Shown: piece after piece, positions 1-5,193 of the stretch
How the letters are laid out: the number at the start of each line of letters is the position of its first letter
How positions within the stretch are numbered: position 1 is the first letter of the stretch
From: an uncultured Burkholderiales bacterium
GTDB lineage: Bacteria; Pseudomonadota; Gammaproteobacteria; Burkholderiales; Burkholderiaceae_C
Assembly (NCBI GenBank): GCA_903952885.1
Contig: CAJBHE010000145.1
Location: forward strand, 1 to 5,193
Direction of reading: 5' to 3'
DNA: 5,193 bases
Translations under genes and position numbers: made by a program
The notes under the pieces: model-generated
What the model was told of the DNA's origin: nothing
The model's database searches: none
What the model saw: the letters and a program-made list of their open reading frames with translations, nothing else

Positions 1-1188
1 TCTGCTGCATTGGGCGGTGTGAAATTAATCAAAACCTATACCGTCAAACGCGGTGCTTACGACATATCTGTGAAGCACGAGATAATGAACAGTGGTACTC
101 AAGATGTAGCACCTCAGCTGTATTTCCAACTGGTGCGTGACGGGAACAAGCCTGCTGGCGAATCATCTTTTTATTCCACCTTCACTGGCCCTGCCATTTA
201 CACGGAAGCTAAGAAGTATCAAAAAGTAGAGTTTGCGGATATCAAAAAGAAAAAAGTAGATGTTGAAAAGCAGTCCACCACTGGCTATATCGCCATGGTT
301 CAGCATTACTTTTTCAGCGCTTGGATTTTGCCGGATGGCATGACTCGCGACATCTCTATTGATGCCGTTGATATCGGCTCAAACCTATCTGATTGCTGTT
401 ATCGTGTGACAGCTATTTCACCTCTGGAAACAATCAAAGCTGGTCAAGTAAAGAGTATTGCCGCTACTTTATATGCGGGGCCGCAAGAAGAGAAAAAACT
501 CGAAGCCCTTTACCCGGGCTTGGAACTGGTCAAAGACTATGGTTGGTTGACTATCTTAGCTAAACCATTGTTTTGGTTGCTCGATCAACTGTTTAAGATT
601 TTGGGTAACTGGGGCTGGTCAATTGTGGCTTTGGTGGTGTTGCTCAAAGCGGCCTTCTATTGGCTCAATGCTCATGCTTATCAAAGCATGGCCAAGATGA
701 AAGCCATCAATCCAAAAATCATGGAAATGCGAGAACGTCTCAAAGACAATCCGCAACAAATGCAAACAGAGATGATGAAAATTTATCGCGAAGAAAAGGT
801 CAACCCCATGGGTGGTTGTGTTCCTATAGCGTTACAAATCCCCGTCTTTATCGCCTTGTACTGGGTGTTGTTGTCGACAGTTGAAATTCGCAATGCACCT
901 TGGGTGGGTTGGATCCATGACCTATCTGCACCTGATCCATTCTTTATCTTGCCCTTGTTCATGACGCTCACCACCATGCTACAAACCGCATTGAACCCAG
1001 CGCCACCTGACCCGATGCAAGCTAAGATGATGTGGATCATGCCTCTGGCTTTTAGCGTGATGTTTTTTTTCTTCCCTGCCGGTTTGGTGCTCTACTGGAT
1101 CACGAATAACGTGTTGTCAATTGCGCAACAATGGCTCATAAACGTGCGCATGGGCGTGCCGCCACAGTTCAATTTGCCTAAGTTCTAA
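1..1188 (+). CDS. yidC: Membrane protein insertase YidC (5'-truncated by window edge)
   Basis: YidC inserts and folds inner-membrane proteins, alone or with SecYEG. The reading frame is open from base 1, so the gene begins upstream. The 395 residues present are the C-terminal part of a protein that is about 550 residues in E. coli. Residues 1 to about 165 are the later part of the periplasmic P1 beta-domain (KTYTVKRGAYDI, then SAWILPDG). The conserved membrane region follows, with hydrophobic stretches at roughly 186-221, 273-294, 314-331 and 344-374. Between the first two lies the cytoplasmic hairpin with SMAKMKAINPKI and EEKVNPMGGC. IHDLSAPDP and NPAPPDPMQAKMMW are family hallmarks. Lys216 sits where E. 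coli YidC has its groove arginine (Arg366), so the positive charge is kept. The protein ends at QFNLPKF without a long basic tail. An intrinsic terminator follows 20 bases later. The assignment is very secure. Confidence 0.97.
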   Translation, partial: SAALGGVKLIKTYTVKRGAYDISVKHEIMNSGTQDVAPQLYFQLVRDGNKPAGESSFYSTFTGPAIYTEAKKYQKVEFADIKKKKVDVEKQSTTGYIAMVQHYFFSAWILPDGMTRDISIDAVDIGSNLSDCCYRVTAISPLETIKAGQVKSIAATLYAGPQEEKKLEALYPGLELVKDYGWLTILAKPLFWLLDQLFKILGNWGWSIVALVVLLKAAFYWLNAHAYQSMAKMKAINPKIMEMRERLKDNPQQMQTEMMKIYREEKVNPMGGCVPIALQIPVFIALYWVLLSTVEIRNAPWVGWIHDLSAPDPFFILPLFMTLTTMLQTALNPAPPDPMQAKMMWIMPLAFSVMFFFFPAGLVLYWITNNVLSIAQQWLINVRMGVPPQFNLPKF

Positions 1189-1208
1189 ATTAGAAATTTG
1201 GTCAATAC

Positions 1209-1242
1209 AAAACCCGCCACCGTCAAGATGGCGGGTTTTTTT
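1209..1242 (+). terminator. Intrinsic terminator after yidC
   Basis: CCCGCCA (1213-1219) pairs with TGGCGGG (1229-1235) around a 9-base loop. AAAA before the stem can pair with the first four bases of the seven-T tract at 1236-1242. This is a classical Rho-independent terminator, placed 20 bases after the yidC stop codon. It should end, or at least weaken, transcription coming from the yidC side before mnmE. The A-run on the left side is only four bases, so function on the other strand is less likely. Confidence 0.9.
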
Positions 1243-1257
1243 CTGGACAATCTCTAT

Positions 1258-2721
1258 ATGCTTATACAACACGACGCCCCAATCATTGCCATTGCAACAG
1301 CACCCGGTCGGGGTGCTGTTGGCATCGTACGCGTGAGTGGTAAAAACTTAGAAGCGTTGGTGCTGGCCTTATGTGGTCGTGTGCTTAAACCGCGCGAGGC
1401 CACTTATCTACCGTTGCCAGACGAGACGGGTACACCGATTGACCATGTGTTAGCCCTGCACTTTCCAAACCCCTACAGCTACACCGGCGAAGATGTGTTG
1501 GAGCTACAAGCCCACGGCGGACCTGTGGTGTTGCAGCTAATCGTTGCGCGTTGCTTGCGCGTGGCGGCGGCTTTGAATGAACACCAGAAGCCGCTGCTCA
1601 GTGGGTTGCGCTTGGCTCAACCGGGCGAGTTCACACAACGTGCATTCTTGAACCAAAAGCTCGATCTTGCGCAGGCTGAAGCCGTGGCCGATTTGATTGA
1701 TGCGAGTACCGAAGCTGCGGCCCGCGGCGCTAGTCGTTCGCTCGCTGGTGCGTTCTCGAATGAAATACAACAACTGCGCGATGCGCTGATTCACCTGCGC
1801 ATGCTGGTGGAAGCAACTTTGGATTTTCCTGAAGAAGATATCGACTTTTTAAAGCAAGCCGACTTGCAAGGCCAGCTTGACCGCTTGCAACAAAACCTCT
1901 TGCGCGTAATGGCGCAAACCAAGCAAGGTGCGTTGTTGCGCGAAGGCATTCGCGTGGTTATTGCGGGCCAGCCCAACGCTGGGAAAAGCTCGTTGCTTAA
2001 TGCATTGGCAGGTGCAGAGCTCGCCATCGTGACGCCCATCGCTGGCACCACACGGGATGTGGTGCAACAAACCATTCAAATCGAAGGCGTACCCCTGCAT
2101 GTGATCGACACGGCAGGCTTGCGCGAACACCCCGATGTGGACGAGGTCGAGCGCATCGGCATTGCCCGCGCTTGGGACCAAATTGGTCAAGCTGATGCAG
2201 TGCTCTTTTTGCACGACCTCACACGTCAGGCCGATGCTGCATATATCGCAGCCGATGCACAGATAGCTCACAACTTGAAAGAAAAGCTCAGCAACCATGT
2301 GCCTGTGTTGCATCTGTGGAACAAGGCCGATGCAACCAACATGCAAGCAACAACAACCAAGTTTGCTGAAAACGCCACACCGGTTGACGCGAGCACCAGT
2401 GAATCAAAACACATCACCTTGTCTGCCAAAACAGGTGACGGCTTACCCGCTTTGCGTCATCAGCTGTTGCAAGTGGTGGGCTGGCAAGGCGGCAGTGCAG
2501 AAGGTATGTTCATGGCCCGCGAGCGTCATGTTCAGGCACTGCATGAAGTCGACACACATTTGATGCAAGCCAATGCCTGTTTGCAAACCCAATTGCCGGC
2601 GCTAGATCTGTTGGCAGAAGAGCTGCGCCTGAGCCAAAACGCGCTCAACACCATCACGGGCGAGTTTTCGTCGGACGATTTGCTGGGAGTCATCTTCTCT
2701 AGCTTTTGCATTGGCAAATAG
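1258..2721 (+). CDS. mnmE: tRNA uridine-5-carboxymethylaminomethyl(34) GTPase MnmE
   Basis: With MnmG, MnmE builds the 5-carboxymethylaminomethyl group on U34 of certain tRNAs. The 487 residues show the full family plan. An N-terminal folate-binding domain (about 1-125) opens with IAIATAPGRGAVGIVRVSG. A helical domain is split around a G domain, which carries P-loop GQPNAGKS (237-244), switch TTRD (264-267), DTAG (284-287), NKAD (355-358) and SAK (389-391). Asn240 is the potassium-binding asparagine of the K-loop, and Glu298 aligns with the catalytic Glu282 of E. coli. The protein ends in the invariant CIGK, whose Cys is needed for modification. It is some 30 residues longer than the E. coli protein, partly through inserts near residues 106-115 and between NKAD and SAK. 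The ATG at 1258 was chosen because the family sequence begins just after it. Earlier in-frame starts (TTG 1198, ATG 1228) lie before or inside the terminator. The Shine-Dalgarno match is weak (GGA at 1245-1247). Confidence 0.96.
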   Translation: MLIQHDAPIIAIATAPGRGAVGIVRVSGKNLEALVLALCGRVLKPREATYLPLPDETGTPIDHVLALHFPNPYSYTGEDVLELQAHGGPVVLQLIVARCLRVAAALNEHQKPLLSGLRLAQPGEFTQRAFLNQKLDLAQAEAVADLIDASTEAAARGASRSLAGAFSNEIQQLRDALIHLRMLVEATLDFPEEDIDFLKQADLQGQLDRLQQNLLRVMAQTKQGALLREGIRVVIAGQPNAGKSSLLNALAGAELAIVTPIAGTTRDVVQQTIQIEGVPLHVIDTAGLREHPDVDEVERIGIARAWDQIGQADAVLFLHDLTRQADAAYIAADAQIAHNLKEKLSNHVPVLHLWNKADATNMQATTTKFAENATPVDASTSESKHITLSAKTGDGLPALRHQLLQVVGWQGGSAEGMFMARERHVQALHEVDTHLMQANACLQTQLPALDLLAEELRLSQNALNTITGEFSSDDLLGVIFSSFCIGK

Positions 2722-2741
2722 GCTTACCCCACAGATAAAAT
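2711..2741 (+). promoter_or_regulatory. Candidate sigma-70-type promoter for kdsD-kdsC-lptC
   Basis: TTGGCA (2711-2716) matches the -35 consensus at five of six bases. Seventeen bases later comes GATAAA (2734-2739, four of six). The overlapping TAAAAT (2736-2741) matches five of six but with a 19-base spacer. The -35 element lies in the last codons of mnmE, which encode the conserved Ile-Gly-Lys end, so part of its sequence is fixed by the protein and the match may be chance. Transcription from here would start almost at the kdsD ATG. No terminator separates mnmE from kdsD, so read-through is an alternative source of transcript. Confidence 0.35.
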
Positions 2742-2747
2742 GACCAC

Positions 2748-3761
2748 ATGACCCAAGACCACGCCCACACCGCCAGCCTTGCTGTGCCGGTGGACGACCA
2801 GCGCATTTTGCAACTGGCACACGACACCCTAGAGATCGAAGCCGACGCCGTGCGTCACCTCCGCAATGGACTGTCACCCAGTTTTGTTCAAGCGGTGAAT
2901 GCCATCCTCAAAGTTACCGGTCGCGTGGTGGTGATGGGCATGGGCAAGAGCGGCCATGTGGGGCGCAAGATCACGGCCACACTTGCCTCTACTGGTACGC
3001 CTGCCATGTTTGTGCATCCTGCTGAAGCCAGCCACGGCGACCTTGGCATGGTCAAAGACACCGATCTGGTCATTGCCATATCCAATAGCGGCGAGAGCGA
3101 TGAACTTGCGGCCATCTTGCCGGTTCTCAAGCGTCAAGGCGTGCCTTTGGTTGCACTCACTGGCGGTGCGCAATCCACACTGGCTAGCCACGCGGACATC
3201 GTGCTCAACACCGGCGTGCTCAAAGAGGCCTGCCCTCTTAACTTGGCCCCCACGGCCAGTACCACCGCGCAAATGGCGATGGGCGACGCCTTGGCTGTTG
3301 CCTTGTTGGATGCGCGAGGTTTCAAGGCCGAAGACTTTGCGCGCTCACACCCAGGGGGATCTTTGGGCCGCCGCTTGTTGACGCATGTGAGCGATGTGAT
3401 GCGCAGCGGCAATGAGGTGCCCAGTGTGTTGCCCACATCCAGCTTCAGCGACTTGATGCGTGAAATGAGCGCCAAAGGTTTGGGTGCATCGGCCATCGTA
3501 GACGCCAACCAAAAGGTGTTAGGTATTTTCACGGACGGTGATTTGCGCCGCTTGGTCGAAACCGGCACGGACCTACGCCAACTCAGGGCACAACAGGTCA
3601 TGCATCCCAATCCCCGCACCGTACGTGCCAGCGCCTTGGCTGCCGAAGCGGCCGAGCTGATGGAGCTGTACCGCATCACCAGCGTGCTCGTGGTGGACCA
3701 ACAAGGCACCTTGTGTGGTGCGATCAACACCAACGACTTAATGCGTGCGAAGGTTATTTGA
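2748..3761 (+). CDS. kdsD: Arabinose-5-phosphate isomerase (KpsF/GutQ family)
   Basis: This cytoplasmic enzyme interconverts D-ribulose 5-phosphate and D-arabinose 5-phosphate, the first step toward the LPS inner-core sugar KDO. The 337-residue protein (E. coli KdsD has 328) has a SIS sugar-isomerase domain at about 50-190, with GKSGH (66-70), HGDLG (96-100), SNSGES (112-117), KEACP (159-163) and SHPGG (200-204). Two CBS domains follow, at about 213-272 and 282-335. Residues aligning with those studied in E. coli KdsD are all present: Lys67, His96, Glu119, Glu160 and His201. The start ATG is 26 bases after mnmE and has no recognisable Shine-Dalgarno sequence. The codon context TAAAATGACCACATG also gives a three-codon out-of-frame ORF overlapping the start. 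The last codons overlap kdsC. KpsF and GutQ are paralogues with the same activity, but the adjacent kdsC and lptC favour the housekeeping KdsD role. Confidence 0.95.
   Translation: MTQDHAHTASLAVPVDDQRILQLAHDTLEIEADAVRHLRNGLSPSFVQAVNAILKVTGRVVVMGMGKSGHVGRKITATLASTGTPAMFVHPAEASHGDLGMVKDTDLVIAISNSGESDELAAILPVLKRQGVPLVALTGGAQSTLASHADIVLNTGVLKEACPLNLAPTASTTAQMAMGDALAVALLDARGFKAEDFARSHPGGSLGRRLLTHVSDVMRSGNEVPSVLPTSSFSDLMREMSAKGLGASAIVDANQKVLGIFTDGDLRRLVETGTDLRQLRAQQVMHPNPRTVRASALAAEAAELMELYRITSVLVVDQQGTLCGAINTNDLMRAKVI
3749..3753 (+). promoter_or_regulatory. Ribosome binding site of kdsC
   Basis: GAAGG lies within the last codons of kdsD, seven bases before the kdsC ATG at 3761. It is the clearest Shine-Dalgarno match among the starts in this window. 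It supports starting kdsC at 3761 rather than at the upstream in-frame ATG at 3713. Confidence 0.6.
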
Positions 3762-4309
3762 TGCGCACGCCCGCTTTGAACATTGATCCCGCTTTGCTAC
3801 TTAAAGCACAAGGCGTGCGTGTGGCTTTCTTTGATGTGGACGGCGTGCTCACAGATGGTGGCTTGCTGTTCACAGAGAGCGGTGAAACTATCAAACGTTT
3901 TTCCACACTCGATGGCCACGGCTTGAAAATGTTGCAAAAAGCGGGCATCACCCCCGCCGTCATTACCGGGCGTGACAGTGCGCCATTGCGCACACGCCTC
4001 CAAGCGCTCGGCATCAGCCATGTGCGCTATGGCACTGAAGACAAAGCCCCCGCAGCACAAGAAATCCTCAACGAGTTGGGGCTCGACTGGTCGCAAGCCG
4101 CACACATGGGCGACGACTGGCCCGACATGGCCGTGATGACACGGGCTGCATTTGCCTGTGCACCCAGCAACGCACATATTGAAGTCAAGGCCATTGCACA
4201 CTTCGTGACCGAGCGCGAAGGCGGCCACGGTGCTGCTCGAGAGTTTTGCGATTTGTTGCTGGTGGCCAGCGGTCGTTATGCCGCACTTTTACAAAGCTAC
4301 TTGGTATGA
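3761..4309 (+). CDS. kdsC: 3-deoxy-D-manno-octulosonate 8-phosphate phosphatase KdsC
   Basis: KdsC removes phosphate from KDO 8-phosphate to give free KDO, which is then activated to CMP-KDO for lipid A core assembly. The 182-residue protein (E. coli has 188) is a compact HAD phosphatase of the capless, tetrameric type. Motif I is DVDGVLTDG (25-33), with Asp25 as expected nucleophile and Asp27 as acid/base. Motif II is in ITGR (68-71), motif III is Lys95, and motif IV is GDDWPD (117-122). The C-terminal GGHGAARE (154-161) corresponds to the glycine-rich tail segment typical of KdsC that reaches into the neighbouring subunit's active site. Its ATG shares one base with the kdsD stop (TGATG), so translation is probably coupled. 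The gene end overlaps lptC by four bases. All catalytic residues are present, so it should be active. Confidence 0.95.
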   Translation: MRTPALNIDPALLLKAQGVRVAFFDVDGVLTDGGLLFTESGETIKRFSTLDGHGLKMLQKAGITPAVITGRDSAPLRTRLQALGISHVRYGTEDKAPAAQEILNELGLDWSQAAHMGDDWPDMAVMTRAAFACAPSNAHIEVKAIAHFVTEREGGHGAAREFCDLLLVASGRYAALLQSYLV

Positions 4310-4959
4310 GCGCAACCTCGGGCGTGTCGATGTGGTTACGGTTGCGTCGATGGGCGGACCGTTTTGCCGCTTATTTGCCTATCGTCTTGATGGGACTGAT
4401 GGCCATGACCACGTATTGGTTAGTGCGCAACGCCCCTGTGGCGACAGAGGCGTTATCTGAGCGGCCGCCACGTCATGTGCCTGACTATTACATGCATGAT
4501 TTCACAGTCAAGGTCTTCGGGGCTGATGGCCGGCTCAAAAGCGAGGTGGTGGGCACGGAGGGGCGGCATTTTCCCGACACGGACACCTTAGAGATTGATG
4601 AGCCGCGCATCCGCATACTTAATGAAGATGGCCGCCTTACCACGGCAGTTGCTAAGCGCGGTTTGATCAACGCAGACGGCTCAGAAGCACAGTTGTTTGA
4701 CAAGGCGGTGGTCGTGCGTGAACCTATGACCAACAAGCAAGGCGTGACATTGCCGCGCACAGAGCTTCAAAGCGATTTTTTGCACATGTTTGCCAACACC
4801 GAAGAAGTGCGGTCACATTTACCCGTTGTATTGGTGCGGGGTGCGGGAGATCGCTTCACGGGTGATGGTCTGGCCTATGACAATTTGGACCGGGTCATTC
4901 AGCTCACGGGCCGTGTGCGTGGCACCTTGCTGCCCCGCCAAGACAAAAACAAACCATGA
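4306..4959 (+). CDS. lptC: LPS export system protein LptC
   Basis: LptC is a bitopic inner-membrane protein. It joins the LptB2FG transporter and passes LPS to the periplasmic bridge protein LptA. The 217-residue product has a short basic cytoplasmic start (WLRLRRWADR, 10-19), one membrane anchor at about 22-40, and a periplasmic domain with the PDYYMHDF motif (59-66) followed by beta-jellyroll strands typical of the family. It is about 25 residues longer than E. coli LptC. The ATG at 4306 overlaps the kdsC stop as ATGA, which favours this start. There is no clear Shine-Dalgarno sequence, so re-initiation from kdsC translation is likely. An in-frame ATG at 4330 would still keep the anchor. 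The order kdsD-kdsC-lptC supports the call strongly, because sequence conservation in LptC is low. lptA does not follow; a terminator begins at the stop codon. Confidence 0.9.
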   Translation: MSATSGVSMWLRLRRWADRFAAYLPIVLMGLMAMTTYWLVRNAPVATEALSERPPRHVPDYYMHDFTVKVFGADGRLKSEVVGTEGRHFPDTDTLEIDEPRIRILNEDGRLTTAVAKRGLINADGSEAQLFDKAVVVREPMTNKQGVTLPRTELQSDFLHMFANTEEVRSHLPVVLVRGAGDRFTGDGLAYDNLDRVIQLTGRVRGTLLPRQDKNKP

Positions 4960-4983
4960 AAAAGGCTCCCGAGGGAGCCTTTT
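4959..4983. terminator. Bidirectional intrinsic terminator between convergent genes
   Basis: GGCTCC (4964-4969) pairs with GGAGCC (4974-4979) around the tetraloop CGAG. Five A residues lie before the stem (4959-4963) and four T residues after it (4980-4983). Read on either strand the hairpin is followed by a U-tract, so it can end transcripts from lptC and from the minus-strand gene beyond. The first A is the last base of the lptC stop codon. The U-tracts are short, and the AAAA and TTTT runs can extend the stem. Confidence 0.85.
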
Positions 4984-5005
4984 GATGTCGCGTGATACGG
5001 GGCGA

Positions 5006-5193
5006 TCAATAGCTGTTACCGCCACCGAAACCACCACGACCACCACCCTCGCCGCGGCCGCCGCCACCTTCACGACGACCGCCGCCACCACCGTAACCTC
5101 CGCCGCCTTCGCGACCGCCGCCACCATAACCGCCCCCGCCATAGCCGCCACCCCACCAGGTTTGGCAAGTGCCGGGAGCCCATCCCCAGCCAA
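5006..5193 (-). CDS. Glycine-rich C-terminal end of an unidentified protein (partial)
   Basis: The minus-strand frame that stops at 5008-5006 gives 61 residues and continues past the right edge. Of these, 36 are glycine, in runs of three to five broken by Tyr, Arg-Glu, Arg or Phe (GGGGY, GGGGRE, RGGF), and the protein ends in GGGNSY. Such RGG- and GGY-type tails are common on small RRM RNA-binding proteins and some DEAD-box helicases of betaproteobacteria. The 13 residues before the tail are different: GWGWAPGTCQTWW, with four Trp and one Cys, which I do not recognise from RRM proteins. Function is therefore left open, and a small secreted or surface glycine-rich protein is also possible. The frame is supported by the glycine pattern, by a stop codon 22 bases from the shared terminator, and by less plausible Ala/Val- or Ala/Thr-rich readings in other frames. 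No start or domain lies inside the window. Confidence 0.6.
   Translation of the reverse strand, partial: GWGWAPGTCQTWWGGGYGGGGYGGGGREGGGGYGGGGGRREGGGGRGEGGGRGGFGGGNSY

Noticed and set aside
1198..1257. Extended mnmE N-terminus from TTG 1198 or ATG 1228
   Set aside because: These starts lie before or inside the yidC terminator, and the translated extension is read from terminator stem and T-tract. Family similarity begins just after ATG 1258.
1849..2346. Minus-strand 165-residue frame opposite mnmE
   Set aside because: It is antisense to the well-conserved G domain of mnmE and shows no recognisable domain. It is an antisense shadow.
2724..2733. DnaA-box-like TTACCCCACA
   Set aside because: It differs from TTATCCACA in both length and sequence, occurs singly, and is not in an AT-rich region, so there is no support for an origin element.
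3134..3733. Minus-strand 199-residue frame opposite kdsD
   Set aside because: It is antisense to an intact, fully conserved kdsD, and its Ser/Ala/Lys-rich composition resembles no known protein.
3713..3760. Upstream ATG at 3713 as the kdsC start
   Set aside because: It would overlap kdsD by 49 bases, has no ribosome binding site, and adds residues unlike KdsC. ATG 3761 has GAAGG seven bases upstream.
4246..4305. TTG at 4246 as the lptC start
   Set aside because: It would overlap kdsC deeply and add residues translated from conserved kdsC codons. The ATGA junction at 4306 is the natural start.
4819..5193. Long minus-strand frame, Ala/Val-rich, across lptC and the terminator
   Set aside because: It is a frame-shifted reading of the glycine-rich gene that runs through the terminator and into the antisense of lptC.
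5006..5193. Plus-strand Ala/Thr-rich frame opposite the glycine-rich gene
   Set aside because: It is the complement of GGN codons read as NCC/GCC, with no start or ribosome site. It would also lie just after a terminator.

Overview
The window looks like ordinary chromosome of a betaproteobacterium, most probably of the order Burkholderiales and close to the Comamonadaceae. This rests on the recognisable wording of the YidC C-terminal region (for example NPAPPDPMQAKMMW and the VPPQFNLPKF tail) and on the MnmE and KdsD sequences. It is recalled family resemblance, not a database search. Coding density is high, and I see no insertion sequence, tRNA, rRNA, CRISPR array or phage gene.

Layout. The 3' three-quarters of yidC (membrane protein insertase) enters from the left edge and ends at 1188. 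A strong intrinsic terminator follows at 1209-1242, and mnmE (tRNA-modifying GTPase) starts 15 bases after its T-tract. Only 26 bases after mnmE begins a tightly packed three-gene unit, kdsD-kdsC-lptC. Its genes overlap by 1 base (TGATG) and 4 bases (ATGA). A short hairpin with A and T tracts on its two sides (4959-4983) closes the unit and would work in both directions. Beyond it, on the minus strand and convergent, is the glycine-rich C-terminal end of an unidentified protein that runs off the right edge.

How the genes work together. yidC and mnmE belong to the widely conserved cluster near the replication origin (rpmH-rnpA-yidD-yidC-mnmE). YidC inserts inner-membrane proteins, and MnmE with MnmG modifies the wobble uridine of certain tRNAs. 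kdsD, kdsC and lptC form an envelope unit. KdsD makes arabinose 5-phosphate for KDO synthesis, KdsC dephosphorylates KDO 8-phosphate, and LptC is the single-pass inner-membrane part of the LPS export machine. The usual partners lptA and lptB do not follow lptC here.

I found no previously undescribed system. The points most worth checking are the end of the lpt unit without lptA/lptB, a possible leaderless promoter for kdsD, the terminator lying almost against the mnmE start, and the Trp/Cys segment before the glycine-rich tail at the right edge.
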